DNA of 64,000 nucleotides from Synechococcus sp. KORDI-49 (GCF_000737575.1 NZ_CP006270.1:499163-563162), one strand, 5' to 3'; positions 27,877 to 38,945 are shown, counted from the stretch's first letter. The notes: generated by a model from the letters alone, not told the origin. Made by a program: numbers and translations.

Positions 27877-28698
27877 TCAGAACAGAGCTGGCTGACGATG
27901 ACGCAGGCTCGGCATCTGCGCACGGATGTGTCCGACGTGGGCGGAGTTGACCGGAGCGACGGCGGCTCCGGGCTGGACACCGGCATCAGCAAGCACCGTT
28001 CCCCAGGGGTCGATGACCATGGCGTGACCATGGCTCTGACGCCGCCCGTAGTGAAGTCCGGTCTGAGCCGGAGCCAGCACATAGGCCGTGTTTTCGATCG
28101 CACGGGCCTGGAGCAGTACCTGCCAGTGGTCCTTGCCGGTGAAGGCCGTGAAGGCGGCGGGGATCATCAGCAGGTCGGCGCCGGCATCGGCGAGGTGGCG
28201 ATAGAGCTCAGGGAAGCGCACGTCGTAACAGATGGACACCCCCAGCCGACAGAGACCGGGCACGTCCACCACTGGAGGTCGTTCCCCTCCGGCATCAACC
28301 GTCGCCGACTCCCGGTAGGTGTTGCCGTCCGGAAGATCGACGTCAAACAGATGGATCTTGTCGTACCTCGCCAGGAGCTGGCCGTCACGATCCACCAGCT
28401 CAGCCCGGTTCAGGGTGCGCTGCCCATCGCCGACCGGGACCGGGAAGCCCCCTCCCAGCAGCGTCACCTGATAGCGACGCGCCATGGTCACCAGAAACCG
28501 GCTGCACTGCTCCGCCAGGGTCGGTGCCAACTCGAGACGGCGGGCATCGTCCCCCATGAACGCGAAGTTCTCCGGAAGACCCACCAGCTCGGCACCGCGT
28601 CGTGCTGCCAGATCGATCTGCTCCTCGGCCGCCGTGAAATTGGCCTCCGGGTCCTGACTGCTCGTGAGCTGCACGGCAGCCGCCAGGAAATCGTTCAC
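27877..28698 (-). CDS. Carbon-nitrogen hydrolase, Nit1/Nit2 type
   Basis: Nitrilase-superfamily amidase of 273 residues with the Glu-Lys-Cys triad: Glu in GLPENFAFMGDD, Lys in YDKIHLFDVDLPDG, Cys in GVSICYDVRFPELYR. The LFDVDLPDG segment and the length point to the Nit branch that hydrolyses deaminated glutathione, a repair reaction, or omega-amides. It ends five bases before the amidase gene starts, so it may be first in that operon. Confidence 0.87.
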   Translation of the reverse strand: MNDFLAAAVQLTSSQDPEANFTAAEEQIDLAARRGAELVGLPENFAFMGDDARRLELAPTLAEQCSRFLVTMARRYQVTLLGGGFPVPVGDGQRTLNRAELVDRDGQLLARYDKIHLFDVDLPDGNTYRESATVDAGGERPPVVDVPGLCRLGVSICYDVRFPELYRHLADAGADLLMIPAAFTAFTGKDHWQVLLQARAIENTAYVLAPAQTGLHYGRRQSHGHAMVIDPWGTVLADAGVQPGAAVAPVNSAHVGHIRAQMPSLRHRQPALF

Positions 28699-28732
28699 GA
28701 TCCCACCTCTGTGAGCGCGACTTTAGAGCCGC

Positions 28733-29464
28733 TCATGCGGCCTTCAGAACGCCTGGTTCGATCTGAGTCGGAACGACGCTGATCTGGTCGAGACCAGCGC
28801 AGCAGCGGAAATCGGCATCGTGGTCGCCGAGACCGATCAGGCGCTGACCATGGCTCGCGATGCGCAGGCAGGCTTCCGGGTCTTGCCTCCAGTTCTGCCA
28901 GAGGGCGATGGCAGCGGAGAGCTCATCGTTGGCGATCACGGTGGCTGCCGGGTCCCGTTCCGTCAGAAGGGCACCAAGGGCTCCTGCCGCCAGGGAATCC
29001 TCCAGGGAGTACGAGCCCTCCCAGCCGCTGCCCACAATCGCAACCGAAGCGGGCCGCTTCTCCAACAGCCGCTCTGCCACCGCTTCGCGGTTGGGCAGAG
29101 CAGCCGTGACCAGCAAGGGGACATCGCGGACGCGATCCAGAGCCCGCGTGCCGTTTGTGGTGCTCATGAACAGACGCTTGCCGGCCACCGTCTCGGGCAG
29201 CACGGCCACGGGTGAATTCCCGAGATCGAAGCCAGGCAGTGTCTGCCCGCCGCGCTCTCCCACCCGCAGTCGGGAGGATTCGGGCCAGAGGTCGGCCGCC
29301 TGACGGAGATCCTCGAGGTCCGCGAAGGCCTGCACCGCTTCAGCACCGTTCTGGAGAGCCCAGGCGATGGTGGTGGTGGCCCGGAGAACATCGATCACGA
29401 CCGCCGCCTCGGGCCGGACGTCCGCCGGCATCTCGGCAGGCACATGGAAGTAGGAGATCTGCAT
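28733..29464 (-). CDS. comB: 2-phosphosulfolactate phosphatase family protein
   Basis: 243 residues from the ATG at 29464 ([13 protein letters not shown]). The pattern [28 protein letters not shown] and [19 protein letters not shown] is that of ComB, a magnesium-dependent phosphatase first described in coenzyme M synthesis. Cyanobacteria do not make coenzyme M, so here it may serve sulfolactate metabolism or another 2-phospho acid. It is divergent from ubiD. A much longer antisense frame spans both genes and is not real. Confidence 0.88.
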   Translation of the reverse strand: MQISYFHVPAEMPADVRPEAAVVIDVLRATTTIAWALQNGAEAVQAFADLEDLRQAADLWPESSRLRVGERGGQTLPGFDLGNSPVAVLPETVAGKRLFMSTTNGTRALDRVRDVPLLVTAALPNREAVAERLLEKRPASVAIVGSGWEGSYSLEDSLAAGALGALLTERDPAATVIANDELSAAIALWQNWRQDPEACLRIASHGQRLIGLGDHDADFRCCAGLDQISVVPTQIEPGVLKAA

Positions 29465-29527
29465 GGCCACGCTGGGATTCGGCGTGCGACACAGTACCGA
29501 GACCGACAGCGCAGCACCGTCGCCTTC

Positions 29528-31090
29528 ATGCCTCTGTTCCAGACCGGCCCGGCAACCCGTGACCTGCGCGGCTTCCTTGAGCTGCTCGATCAACGCGGTC
29601 AGCTGCGTCGCATCACCGCTCCGGTGGATCCGGATCTGGAACTGGCGGCGATTGCTGACCGGGTGCTGGCCCAGGGAGGTCCGGCGCTGCTGTTCGAGAA
29701 CGTGATCGGCTCCTCCATGCCTGTGGCGGTGAACACGCTCGGGACCGTCGAACGGGTGGTGTGGAGCATGGGTCTTGAGCGGGCCGAGCAGCTCGAGGAA
29801 CTCGGGGAACGGCTCGCCCTGTTGCAGCAACCCAGACCACCCAAAGGCCTTGGGGAAACCAAACGCTTCGCCAGGGTGTTCTGGGATCTGGTGAAGGCTC
29901 GTCCGGATCGGGATCTGATGCCGCCCTGCCGGCAGCAGGTCTTCCAGGGCGACGCGGTGAATCTCGACAGCATCCCGCTGATCCGCCCCTGGCCCGGAGA
30001 TGCCGGTGGGGTGATCACCCTCGGGCTGGTGATCACCAAGGACCCTGAGACAGGTGTGCCGAATGTGGGCGTCTACCGCCTTCAGAAGCAGTCGGTGAAC
30101 TCCATGACGGTGCACTGGCTGAGCGTGCGCGGTGGGGCTCGCCATCTGCGCAAGGCCGCCGCGATGGGCAGGAAGCTTGAAGTGGCTGTGGCCATCGGCG
30201 TCCACCCCCTGCTGGTGATGGCAGCGGCCACACCGATCCCTGTGCAGCTGAGCGAATGGCTGTTCGCGGGGATCTATGCCGGTGAAGGCGTCCGGCTGAC
30301 CCCCTGCAAGACGATCGACCTTCAGGTGCCCAGCCACAGCGAGGTGGTGCTGGAGGGAACGATCACCCCCGGGGAGGTGCTGCCGGACGGCCCCTTCGGC
30401 GATCACATGGGGTTCTACGGGGGCGTGGAGGACTCCCCTTTGGTGCGCTTCCACTGCATGACGCAGCGACGGGATCCCGTCTTCCTCACCACCTTCAGCG
30501 GCCGTCCTCCCAAGGAGGAAGCGATGCTCGCCATCGCCCTGAACCGGATCTACACACCGATCCTGCGCCAGCAGATCCCGGAGATCACCGATTTCTTCCT
30601 GCCGATGGAGGCGCTCAGCTACAAGCTGGCGGTGCTCTCCATCGACAAGGCCTATCCAGGCCAGGCCAAACGCGCGGCCATGGCCTTCTGGAGCGCATTG
30701 CCTCAGTTCACTTACACGAAGTTCGTGGTGGTGGTGGATCGACACATCAATGTGCGCGACCCGCGCCAGGTGGTCTGGGCGATCGCAGCTCAGGTCGACC
30801 CTCAGCGTGATCTGTTCACCCTTGCGGACACCCCCTTCGACAGCCTGGATTTCGCCAGCGAACAGCTGGGGCTGGGGGGACGTCTGGCCATCGATGCCAC
30901 CACCAAGGTCGGACCGGAGAAGAATCACGACTGGGGGGAACCGCTCAGCCGTCCGGCATCGCTGGAGCAGCGGGTCTCGGAGCGATGGCACGAGCTGGGA
31001 CTCGATGACCTGGGGCAGTCCGAACCGGATCCGAGCCTGTTCGGCTATGCCCTGGATCGATTGATGCAGCGGCTCAGCATCGCCCCATAG
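29528..31090 (+). CDS. ubiD: UbiD-family decarboxylase
   Basis: Prenylated-FMN-dependent carboxy-lyase, 520 residues from the ATG at 29528. Core motifs include [15 protein letters not shown], the conserved [18 protein letters not shown] segment and the catalytic E-R-E region with [14 protein letters not shown]. The C-terminal [21 protein letters not shown] strand is typical. In cyanobacteria this enzyme is thought to decarboxylate 4-hydroxy-3-solanesylbenzoate on the way to plastoquinone. That fits with sds about 4 kb away. aroA follows after 28 bases. Confidence 0.92.
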   Translation: MPLFQTGPATRDLRGFLELLDQRGQLRRITAPVDPDLELAAIADRVLAQGGPALLFENVIGSSMPVAVNTLGTVERVVWSMGLERAEQLEELGERLALLQQPRPPKGLGETKRFARVFWDLVKARPDRDLMPPCRQQVFQGDAVNLDSIPLIRPWPGDAGGVITLGLVITKDPETGVPNVGVYRLQKQSVNSMTVHWLSVRGGARHLRKAAAMGRKLEVAVAIGVHPLLVMAAATPIPVQLSEWLFAGIYAGEGVRLTPCKTIDLQVPSHSEVVLEGTITPGEVLPDGPFGDHMGFYGGVEDSPLVRFHCMTQRRDPVFLTTFSGRPPKEEAMLAIALNRIYTPILRQQIPEITDFFLPMEALSYKLAVLSIDKAYPGQAKRAAMAFWSALPQFTYTKFVVVVDRHINVRDPRQVVWAIAAQVDPQRDLFTLADTPFDSLDFASEQLGLGGRLAIDATTKVGPEKNHDWGEPLSRPASLEQRVSERWHELGLDDLGQSEPDPSLFGYALDRLMQRLSIAP

Positions 31091-31118
31091 GATCAACGGT
31101 CGCTGTTTCCCCGAAGTC

Positions 31119-32444
31119 TTGAGCGCGACCGGCAGCCCGTCCACCCCCCGTGTGCTGCCGGCTGGAGGCAGCCTCTCCGGCCGGGTGACGGTGCCCGGGG
31201 ACAAGTCCATCTCTCACCGCTCACTGCTGTTCGGGGCCATTGCCGAAGGCACGACAACCATCGAAGGACTGCTGCCGGCCGAGGACCCGCTGAGCACCGC
31301 AGCCTGCCTGCGGGCCATGGGAGTCGCCATCAGTCCGATCACCCCTGGCGCCACCGTCACGGTGCAGGGAGTCGGCCTCGAAGGCCTTCAGGAGCCGTCG
31401 GTGATCCTCGACTGCGGCAATTCCGGCACCAGCATGCGGCTGATGCTCGGACTGCTGGCCGGTCGGAGCGGTCGGCATTTCATCCTGGATGGCGATGCCT
31501 CACTGCGGCGTCGCCCGATGCGACGGGTGGGCCAGCCCCTCTCGGCCATGGGCGCTGAGGTGCGAGGACGTGACAGCGGCAATCTCGCTCCCCTGGCCGT
31601 GCAGGGACGACAGCTGAAAGGCACGGTGATCGGCACGCCAGTCGCCAGCGCTCAGGTGAAATCCGCTCTGCTGCTGGCCGCTCTGACCGCGGACGGTCCG
31701 ACCACGGTGATCGAACCGGCCCAGTCGAGAGATCACAGCGAACGCATGCTGCGGGCCTTCGGTGCCGATCTCGAGGTGGATGGGGAAATGGGACGGCACA
31801 TCACGGTCAGGCCCGGTGCCAATTTGCGGGGCCAGTCAGTGGTGGTGCCGGGAGACATCAGCTCGGCCGCGTTCTGGCTGGTGGCTGGGTCGCTTGTGCC
31901 CGGTGCCGATCTCACCATCGAGAATGTCGGGCTCAATCCGACGCGCACCGGCATCCTCGAGGTTCTGGAACAGATGCAGGCCCGCATCGAGGTGCTCAAC
32001 CGCCGGGATGTGGCGGGTGAACCGGTCGGCGATCTCAGAGTGCGTCAGGCGCCGCTCCAGCCCTTTGAATTCGGGGAATCGATCATGCCGCGACTGGTGG
32101 ACGAGGTGCCGATCCTCAGCGTCGCCGCCTGCTTCTGCGCCGGCGAAAGCCGCATCAGCGGAGCCTCGGAACTGCGGGTGAAGGAAACCGACCGGCTGGC
32201 GGTGATGGCCAGACAGCTGAGAGCGATGGGAGCGGACATCGACGAACATGAGGACGGCATGACCATTCGCGGAGGCCGTCCTCTGCAGGGCACCGCTCTC
32301 GACAGTGAGACCGATCACAGAGTGGCGATGAGCCTGGCGGTGGCAGCCATGCTGGCGAGCGGAGACTCAACCCTGGCCCGGAGTGAAGCCGCGGCCGTGT
32401 CCTACCCGACCTTCTGGGACGACCTTGCCCGACTGCGCAGCTGA
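31119..32444 (+). CDS. aroA: 3-phosphoshikimate 1-carboxyvinyltransferase (EPSP synthase)
   Basis: Sixth step of the shikimate pathway. The 441-residue chain starts with a TTG at 31119; no ATG or GTG fits. Landmarks are [16 protein letters not shown], the [15 protein letters not shown] loop that binds shikimate 3-phosphate, and the [12 protein letters not shown] block near the end. The active-site glycine context (LDCGNSGT) suggests which class of EPSP synthase it is, but this was not tested. The 3' end overlaps the next gene by about 20 bases. Confidence 0.95.
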   Translation: MSATGSPSTPRVLPAGGSLSGRVTVPGDKSISHRSLLFGAIAEGTTTIEGLLPAEDPLSTAACLRAMGVAISPITPGATVTVQGVGLEGLQEPSVILDCGNSGTSMRLMLGLLAGRSGRHFILDGDASLRRRPMRRVGQPLSAMGAEVRGRDSGNLAPLAVQGRQLKGTVIGTPVASAQVKSALLLAALTADGPTTVIEPAQSRDHSERMLRAFGADLEVDGEMGRHITVRPGANLRGQSVVVPGDISSAAFWLVAGSLVPGADLTIENVGLNPTRTGILEVLEQMQARIEVLNRRDVAGEPVGDLRVRQAPLQPFEFGESIMPRLVDEVPILSVAACFCAGESRISGASELRVKETDRLAVMARQLRAMGADIDEHEDGMTIRGGRPLQGTALDSETDHRVAMSLAVAAMLASGDSTLARSEAAAVSYPTFWDDLARLRS

Positions 32445-33342
32445 CCTCGGAGAACTGCACGCCTATCCCACGGCGGACGGCAGCTTCAGCCTGCAGAGCG
32501 ACCGTTTCGGCGAGGCCTTTCACAACTCAGCAGGAGCCCGCAACGAAGCCCAGGCGAAATTCGCCTTGCCGGCTCAGCTCGAGCGATTCCGAGAGGGGAC
32601 ACCGCTCCGAGTGCTCGATGTCTGCGTCGGTCTCGGCTACAACAGCGCCGTGGTGCTGGAAGCGCTGCCGACACCACCTCCTGAGCTGGAGTGGTGTGGG
32701 CTGGAACTGGACCATCGCCCTCTGGATCTGGCCCTGGCCCGGCAGGACTTCCGCAGCAGCTGGTCGGCATCCGTCCTTCAGGTGCTGGAGCAGATCCGCG
32801 ATCACGGCAGTTGGCGTCAAGGAGGCAGCAACGGCAGGCTGCTCTGGGGAGACGCCCGGACCATGCTGGGCCAGATCCCCGGCAGACAGAGCTTCGATCT
32901 CATCCTTCAGGACGCCTTCTCACCCCAGCGCTGTCCGGAGCTGTGGAGTGAGGAGTTCCTGGCTGGCCTGGCCGGGCGTCTGGCTGCCGGCGGACGTCTG
33001 CTCACCTACAGCCGATCGGCGGCGGTGCGGGCCAGCCTGCGACGGAACGGTCTGATGCTGTTCTCGCTGCTGCCGGCCCCGGGCGAACGGCCGGGCTGGA
33101 GCAGCGGCACGATGGCCGTGCGCCCGGGAGCGCCGATTCCTGATGGGGGGCCGGGCTGGAGAGCTCTGTCGCTGATGGAGGAAGAGCATCTCCACACCCG
33201 CGCCGCCGTGCCCTTCCGGGATCCCAGCGGCACCGACGACAGCGCTGCCATCCTGCGGCGCCGGAGCATGGAACAGGACGGATGCAGCCTCGAGCCGACC
33301 AACGCCTGGCAGCGGCGCTGGCGGCAGGACTCCACCGGCTGA
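32425..33342 (+). CDS. MnmC-like tRNA methyltransferase domain protein (DUF752)
   Basis: SAM-dependent methyltransferase, 305 residues. The [24 protein letters not shown] opening and the SAM site [19 protein letters not shown] resemble the MnmC methylase domain, which finishes 5-methylaminomethyl-2-thiouridine in the tRNA wobble position. [22 protein letters not shown] is the MnmC hallmark segment. It lacks the FAD-dependent oxidase half. The start is uncertain: a TTG at 32425 inside the aroA end has a GGGA stretch before it, and a GTG at 32383 is also open. Confidence 0.8.
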   Translation: MPDCAADLGELHAYPTADGSFSLQSDRFGEAFHNSAGARNEAQAKFALPAQLERFREGTPLRVLDVCVGLGYNSAVVLEALPTPPPELEWCGLELDHRPLDLALARQDFRSSWSASVLQVLEQIRDHGSWRQGGSNGRLLWGDARTMLGQIPGRQSFDLILQDAFSPQRCPELWSEEFLAGLAGRLAAGGRLLTYSRSAAVRASLRRNGLMLFSLLPAPGERPGWSSGTMAVRPGAPIPDGGPGWRALSLMEEEHLHTRAAVPFRDPSGTDDSAAILRRRSMEQDGCSLEPTNAWQRRWRQDSTG

Positions 33343-33378
33343 TCCCGGTAGATTCCGGCCGTTTCGATCACGCCCGAC

Positions 33379-34734
33379 ATGCTTGCCGTTGCTGTTCTGG
33401 CCGCTGGAAAGGGCACTCGCATGAAGAGCGCTCTGCCGAAGGTTCTGCAGCCTCTGGCGGGAGCCACCCTGGTGGAGCGGGTTCTGGCCAGTGCCCGGAC
33501 GCTGCAGCCCGAACGACGGCTGTTGATCGTGGGTCACCAGGCTGAACGGGTGGAGGAGAAGCTGAGCCCGATCGGCGGTCTGGAGTTCGTTCTGCAGCAA
33601 CCCCAGAACGGCACAGGTCACGCCGTGCAGCAGCTGCTGCCGGTGCTGAAGGGCTTCGAAGGGGAACTGCTGGTGCTCAACGGCGATGTACCGCTGCTAC
33701 GCCCGGAAACGATCGAGTCCCTGGTGAACGGTCATCGGAACAGCGGCGCCGACGTCACGCTTCTGACGGCTCGGCTTTCGGATCCCACCGGCTACGGCCG
33801 CGTCTTCGCTGATGAAACGGGACAGGTCAGCGGCATCATCGAGCATCGCGACTGCACTGAGGAGCAGCGCAGCAACACCCTCACCAACGCAGGCATCTAC
33901 TGCTTCAACTGGCAAGCGCTGGAGGGGGTGCTGCCGCAGCTGAGCACCGATAACGACCAGGGAGAGCTGTACCTGACCGACACCGTGGCGATGCTGCCAC
34001 GGGCCATGCATTTGGAAGTGGCGGATCCCGATGAAGTGAACGGCATCAACAACCGCAGACAGCTGGCGCAGTGCGAAGCGGTGCTTCAACAGCGGCTCAG
34101 GGAGCACTGGATGGCGGAGGGGGTCACCTTCGTCGATCCGGACAGCTGCACCCTGAGTGAGGACTGCCGGTTCGGGAGAGATGTGGTGATCGAACCCCAG
34201 ACCCATCTGAGGGGATCCTGCCGAATCGGAGACAACTGCCGTCTGGGACCAGGTTCGCTGCTGGAGAATGCCGATCTCGGAGACGCCGTGACCGTTCTGC
34301 ATTCGGTGGTGCGAGAGGCGACCGTGGCGGACGACGTCAGCATCGGCCCGTTCGCCCATCTCCGACCGGCGGCTGAGATCGGCAAGGGCTGCCGCATCGG
34401 CAACTTCGTTGAGGTGAAGAAGAGTCAGATCGGAGCTGGCAGCAAGGTGAATCACCTCAGCTACATCGGCGACGCGAGCCTTGGCGACAACGTCAACGTT
34501 GGGGCCGGCACGATCACCGCCAACTACGACGGCGTTCGGAAGCACCGCACGGTGATCGGCGACGGCAGCAAGACCGGGGCCAATTCCGTGCTGGTGGCTC
34601 CGTTGTCTCTGGGGAAGGAGGTGACGGTCGCAGCCGGTTCGACTATCACCAAGGATGTGTCGGATGGTGCCCTCGCCATCGGACGCTCCCGCCAGATGAA
34701 CAAGGAGGGCTGGAGCCGCAGCTCCGGAGACTGA
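33379..34734 (+). CDS. glmU: Bifunctional UDP-N-acetylglucosamine pyrophosphorylase / glucosamine-1-phosphate acetyltransferase
   Basis: Makes UDP-GlcNAc for peptidoglycan and lipopolysaccharide. The 451-residue protein has the N-terminal nucleotidyltransferase domain with [17 protein letters not shown] at residues 4-20, and a C-terminal left-handed beta-helix built from hexapeptide repeats (from about residue 250). The helix includes the acetyl-CoA site around [22 protein letters not shown] and [21 protein letters not shown]. Both halves are complete. The next gene starts 15 bases later. Confidence 0.97.
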   Translation: MLAVAVLAAGKGTRMKSALPKVLQPLAGATLVERVLASARTLQPERRLLIVGHQAERVEEKLSPIGGLEFVLQQPQNGTGHAVQQLLPVLKGFEGELLVLNGDVPLLRPETIESLVNGHRNSGADVTLLTARLSDPTGYGRVFADETGQVSGIIEHRDCTEEQRSNTLTNAGIYCFNWQALEGVLPQLSTDNDQGELYLTDTVAMLPRAMHLEVADPDEVNGINNRRQLAQCEAVLQQRLREHWMAEGVTFVDPDSCTLSEDCRFGRDVVIEPQTHLRGSCRIGDNCRLGPGSLLENADLGDAVTVLHSVVREATVADDVSIGPFAHLRPAAEIGKGCRIGNFVEVKKSQIGAGSKVNHLSYIGDASLGDNVNVGAGTITANYDGVRKHRTVIGDGSKTGANSVLVAPLSLGKEVTVAAGSTITKDVSDGALAIGRSRQMNKEGWSRSSGD

Positions 34735-34749
34735 CTCCACACCATCCAC

Positions 34750-36057
34750 ATGCCTTCGACCCTGGTTCTGAACGCCGATTCCAGCGTCTGTCCCGCGCTC
34801 GGGACCTGGATCGGCAACAACGCCGAGCTGCTGAAAGGGTTTTCGTTGCTCATCGCCGAGGACGTGCTGGCGGAACTGTCCAAGCGCAACACCCTGGGCC
34901 AGCTCTCGATCACCTCCTGCCGAGGCATCCGCAGCGGCGGTGACATCGAGATGGCCGCCACGATCCTGAAGGGAGAGATCAGCGGACTGATCCACTTCCC
35001 CTCGCCCACGGGCGAGCGGGCCGGAGATGTGCTGTCGGAACCCCTGGTGCGTGCAGCCCTGCTCAATGATCTGCCGATCGCCCTGAATCCCGCCTCCGCT
35101 TCCGCACTGGTGCGGGGCATCAAGGGCAGCCGGCGGGGCTATCTGATCTTCAATCCCGTGGCCGGCCAGGGGGACCCCGTCAGCGAACTGGCCGAGATCC
35201 GCAGTTATCTCGAACCCCAGATCATGCTTCAGATCTGGATGACCCAACCCAATCTCGACCCCGCCCAGCAGGCCAGGGAACTGATCCAGGAGATCAAGGC
35301 CTTCGAGCAGCAGGGGGAAGGCGAATCGCTGATCATCGCTTCCGGAGGTGACGGAACCGTCGGAGCCGTCGCCAGTGCTCTGGCGGACAGTGACATCCCC
35401 CTCGGCATCATTCCCCGTGGAACGGCGAACGCCTTCTCAGTCGCCCTCGGCATCCCAACGGGAGTGAAGGCCGCCTGCACCAATCTGCTGCTGGGCAACA
35501 CACGCCTGGTGGACGTCGCCATGTGCAACGACCAGCCGATGATCCTGCTCTCCGGCCTCGGATTCGAGGCGGGAATGGTGAACAAGGCAAGCCGTGAACT
35601 GAAGAACATCCTCGGGCCGATGGCCTACATCTTCTCGGGAGCGCGTCAGCTGGTGGACCAGCAGCCGTTCAAGGCGACCTTACGGATCGACGGCGAGGAA
35701 TATCACCTCGAAGCCAGTGCCATCACCGTGGCCAACGCCGCACCCGCGACCTCCGTGATGGCCCAGGGCTTCGGCCAGGTGATCCCCGACGACGGTCTTC
35801 TCGAGGTGATCGTCGCCTCCCCGAAAGACCGCATCAGTGGGTTTTCGGTTCTGTCGAGCCTGGCCTGGTCGGCGATCGTCAGCAACACCGCCAACCACGA
35901 CAACATCGCCTGTTTCCGGACCCGCCAGATCGAGGTTGAACTGGAGGAGACTCAGAAGCTGGTGGTGGATGGGGAGATTCTTGACGCCGACAAGATGACG
36001 GTGTCCGTCAAACCGGGAGCCCTGCAGGTGGTGGCTCCGATCCGCCTGAAACCTTGA
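34750..36057 (+). CDS. Methylglyoxal-synthase-like domain fused to diacylglycerol-kinase-type lipid kinase
   Basis: 435 residues in two modules. Residues 1-125 look like methylglyoxal synthase (SCRGIRSGGDIEMAATILKG and LIHFPSPTGER). From residue 130 a YegS/DAGK catalytic domain follows: LIFNPVAGQG, ASGGDGTVGAVASAL (GGDGT at 199-203), GIIPRGTANAFSVALGIP and GFEAGMVNKA. The kinase half would phosphorylate a lipid or sphingoid alcohol at the membrane. In the first half, the GGD aspartate is kept but the His-Asp-Pro-Asp segment of true methylglyoxal synthases is replaced, so it may be regulatory. It shares four bases with the downstream phosphoesterase gene. Confidence 0.85.
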   Translation: MPSTLVLNADSSVCPALGTWIGNNAELLKGFSLLIAEDVLAELSKRNTLGQLSITSCRGIRSGGDIEMAATILKGEISGLIHFPSPTGERAGDVLSEPLVRAALLNDLPIALNPASASALVRGIKGSRRGYLIFNPVAGQGDPVSELAEIRSYLEPQIMLQIWMTQPNLDPAQQARELIQEIKAFEQQGEGESLIIASGGDGTVGAVASALADSDIPLGIIPRGTANAFSVALGIPTGVKAACTNLLLGNTRLVDVAMCNDQPMILLSGLGFEAGMVNKASRELKNILGPMAYIFSGARQLVDQQPFKATLRIDGEEYHLEASAITVANAAPATSVMAQGFGQVIPDDGLLEVIVASPKDRISGFSVLSSLAWSAIVSNTANHDNIACFRTRQIEVELEETQKLVVDGEILDADKMTVSVKPGALQVVAPIRLKP

Positions 36058-37613
36058 ACCTCGCCAGCGACCCCACCATCCAGCGCAAGATCACCCGGAT
36101 GGCGGAGCGGGTGCGCTGGAAACAGCCGGCGCTGACCAGCCGGGGCATCGACCAGACACGCCTGGTGCTCGAGCCGGATGGGGATCAGCCCGGACAAGAG
36201 GACCCGTTCCACTTTCTGGTGCTCGGGGACAGCGGCACCGGCCGTCACCGCTTCCACAGCCCTCCGAGGCGGATCGCCGAACGGCTGCTACCCCACAAGC
36301 CGGATGCGGCCTTTCTGCTTCACACAGGTGATGTGGTCTATCTGGTGGGAGCAGCGGATCAGTACCGCGACAATTTTCTGCGCCCCTATCGGGAATGGCT
36401 CCAGGACGGAGAGCAATGGTCCAGCCTGAGCCATGAGGGGATGGTGTTCAACCAGCCGTTCCTCCCGGTTCCCGGCAATCACGACTACTACGACCTCTCC
36501 TTCCCTGTGGCGCTGGTGGCAGGTCTGACCCTGCCCCTGCGCCGTCATCTGCAGTGGTTCCACGATGTCGACGCCGGCTGGCGCGGCTCAGGCCAGGGAG
36601 AGGTCTATGCCCAGGCGTTCATGGATGTGCTCCACCAGCTGCCTCCCTCCCGACTCGAGCAGCATCTCGAGACCCACTACGACGCCGTGTGGGACGGACA
36701 TCGCTGCCTCCACTACCGGCCGGGACGGCTCACCCGCCTGCCAAACCGTTATTACCGATTCCGCCATGCAGGGGTCGACGTCTTCGCGATCGACTCCAAC
36801 ACGCTGATCTCGCCCGTGGCGCCATCGCAGGATCGCCGCAGCCTGCAACAGGAGCTGCAGGCCTGCGAACACCAACAGAATCACGTCTACCAGTCTCTGG
36901 CCAGTGGTGGTGTTGATGAGGAGAGCCGCGATGCTCTGCTCGATGAACTGGAGACACTCCAGGAGTCGATTCTGGATCTGCGCCGCCGGATCGGGCAGGG
37001 GGCGACCGTGGACGAAGCCCAGCTGAAGTGGCTGAAGGACGGCTTGATCGCCTCGCATCGGGACCCGACGGTGCGGGGAAGAATCCTGACCATGCACCAC
37101 CCTCCGTACGTCACCGAAGCGACCAAGTGGACCCAGGCCGACACCATGGCGATCCGCCTGCGGCTCCGGCAGGTGCTGGATGGCGTCGCCGCATCGCTGG
37201 GCGACACCATGGCCGCAGCGGCTCCTGTGGACCTGGTGCTCAGCGGTCACGCCCACTGCCTGGAGGTGCTGCGCACCCACGACACCGGCCACGCGGACAG
37301 TGGAATCCACTGGGTCATCTGCGGCGGCAGCGGCTATGGCCTGCGCAGTCAGCGCCGCGAGGGAGCACGACTGATGGAAATGAATGACGACGGCAGCGAG
37401 AAGCACGTAGCCAGCAGCGATCTCTACATCGGAAAGGATTGGCCGCCGGCGGAAGGACGCCATGCCTACAGCGGTCTGCGGGTGGACATCGCGGCAGGAC
37501 GTCCGCTGACGATCCGACTGACCCCGCTGGTGTCCTGCAGGGCTGATCGAGGCTGGAGCGATCAGGTCCTCGAGACGATCACCCTTTCAGGCCCGTCACA
37601 CCGAAGGCAGTAA
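36054..37613 (+). CDS. Metallophosphoesterase of purple-acid-phosphatase type
   Basis: 519 residues from a TTG that overlaps the previous stop codon. The metal-ligand set reads LVLGDSGTGRH, TGDVVYLVG, VPGNHDYYDLSF, ILTMHHPPYVTEATKW and SGHAHCLEVL. That GDxG / GDxxY / GNHD / xxxH / GHxH set belongs to purple acid phosphatases and relatives, not to plain MPEs. A large insert (about 190-330) is predicted helical. No signal peptide is evident, so it may act in the cytoplasm on phosphoesters or polyphosphate. Its end overlaps convergent murF by 18 bases. Confidence 0.82.
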   Translation: MNLASDPTIQRKITRMAERVRWKQPALTSRGIDQTRLVLEPDGDQPGQEDPFHFLVLGDSGTGRHRFHSPPRRIAERLLPHKPDAAFLLHTGDVVYLVGAADQYRDNFLRPYREWLQDGEQWSSLSHEGMVFNQPFLPVPGNHDYYDLSFPVALVAGLTLPLRRHLQWFHDVDAGWRGSGQGEVYAQAFMDVLHQLPPSRLEQHLETHYDAVWDGHRCLHYRPGRLTRLPNRYYRFRHAGVDVFAIDSNTLISPVAPSQDRRSLQQELQACEHQQNHVYQSLASGGVDEESRDALLDELETLQESILDLRRRIGQGATVDEAQLKWLKDGLIASHRDPTVRGRILTMHHPPYVTEATKWTQADTMAIRLRLRQVLDGVAASLGDTMAAAAPVDLVLSGHAHCLEVLRTHDTGHADSGIHWVICGGSGYGLRSQRREGARLMEMNDDGSEKHVASSDLYIGKDWPPAEGRHAYSGLRVDIAAGRPLTIRLTPLVSCRADRGWSDQVLETITLSGPSHRRQ

Positions 37614-38945
37614 CGGCAGCAGACGTTCCAGGGCGACACCGCGGCTGGCCTTCAGCAGCACCACATCACCGGATTGGAGCCAATGCCGCAACGGCTCGGC
37701 GGCAGCGTCCGGCCTCGACACCACCGCAAGGCGATCAAGCGATGCTGCGGCCGCTGCCATGGCGGCGGCCTCGGGATCTGCCGCGACAACCACGAGTCCG
37801 TCCAGTTTCAGCTCCGCAGCCCGGGCTGCCACAGCGGCATGAAGCTCAACACTGCGGTCACCGAGTTCCAGCATCGTTCCCAGCACGGCGAAGCGACGGC
37901 CGGGCTGAACGGCCAGCAACTCAAGAGCGGCCAGGACAGCCTCCGGCGAAGCGTTGTAGGACTCATCGAGAACCGTGAGCCCGCCCTGACGCAGACGCCG
38001 ATTGCGGCCGCCGGGAACGCTCACTTGCAGATCCTCCAGAGCCTCATCGGCAACACCCAGCTCCCGGGCCACAGCGACGGCGAGCAGCAGGTTGCGGGCG
38101 TTGTGGCGCCCCTGCAGCGGCAGAGACAGGGAATGGCCGTCAAACATCAGGTGCTCCGCGGAGACCTCACCGGTCAGATCAGCTGCCGCCGTGGCATCCC
38201 CCTCCAGGCGGACCCGCAGCACACGGCCTGTCCAGACCTCAGCCAGCGCCGTTTCCAGAAGAGGATCCCCAGCGGGAATCACGACGACGCCATCGGGATG
38301 GAGGGCGGCCGTGATCTCGCACTTGGCGGCAGCAATGGCCTCACGACTGCCGAGACGTCCGATGTGGGCCGTGCCGATGTTCGTGATCACCGCGAGACCA
38401 GGCTCGGCGCATCGCGACAGACGTGCGATCTCCCCAGGCCCACGCATGCCCATCTCCACCACGACAGCGCCGTGGGCTGCCGTGGTCTCCAGCAGCGTCA
38501 GCGGTACGCCGATGTCGTTGTTGTTGTTGCCTTCACTGGCCATCACCGGCCCCAGGGACGACAGCGTCGCCCGGATCAGTTCGCGGGTGGTGGTCTTGCC
38601 CGCGGAACCCGTCACCGCCACCACCGGCAGGTCCAGGGCAAGACGATGCTGACGGGCCAGCTGCTGGTAGGCATCGAGAGTGTCATCGACACGCCAGTGC
38701 AGCAGTCCCTCAGGCAGGGGCTGATTCCAGCTTCTGGACACCACGGCGGCCTGAGCTCCGCTGGCACTGATCTGCTCCAGAAACGCATGGCCATCGAAAC
38801 GTTCTCCCACCAGGGGAACGAAGAACCCGCCGGTCTGCATCCGGCGGCTGTCCGTGACGATCGAGCCAACCGTCTGCTGCGGGTCCAGGGATGCCCCCCG
38901 AGGCTGTCCCCAGAGATCGATCAACTGCTGAATCCGCAGAGTCAT
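37596..38945 (-). CDS. murF: UDP-N-acetylmuramoyl-tripeptide--D-alanyl-D-alanine ligase
   Basis: Adds the D-Ala-D-Ala dipeptide in the cytoplasmic phase of peptidoglycan synthesis. The 449-residue protein has the Mur ligase ATP loop VAVTGSAGKTTTRELI at about 110-123. An upstream substrate domain contains DSRRMQTGGFFVPL, and the central EGNNNNDIGVPLTLL segment is a MurF hallmark. The C-terminal domain includes DESYNASPEAVLAAL. The ATG overlaps the stop of the Pro-rich membrane protein gene by four bases. Confidence 0.95.
   Translation of the reverse strand: MTLRIQQLIDLWGQPRGASLDPQQTVGSIVTDSRRMQTGGFFVPLVGERFDGHAFLEQISASGAQAAVVSRSWNQPLPEGLLHWRVDDTLDAYQQLARQHRLALDLPVVAVTGSAGKTTTRELIRATLSSLGPVMASEGNNNNDIGVPLTLLETTAAHGAVVVEMGMRGPGEIARLSRCAEPGLAVITNIGTAHIGRLGSREAIAAAKCEITAALHPDGVVVIPAGDPLLETALAEVWTGRVLRVRLEGDATAAADLTGEVSAEHLMFDGHSLSLPLQGRHNARNLLLAVAVARELGVADEALEDLQVSVPGGRNRRLRQGGLTVLDESYNASPEAVLAALELLAVQPGRRFAVLGTMLELGDRSVELHAAVAARAAELKLDGLVVVAADPEAAAMAAAAASLDRLAVVSRPDAAAEPLRHWLQSGDVVLLKASRGVALERLLPLLPSV

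Noticed and set aside
28733-31210. An 825-residue minus-strand frame
   Set aside because: Only its last 243 residues are comB. The rest is antisense to ubiD, His/Gln/Arg-rich, and typical of a high-GC shadow frame.
33697-35247. A 516-residue minus-strand frame
   Set aside because: Antisense to glmU and the fusion kinase; no recognisable motif.
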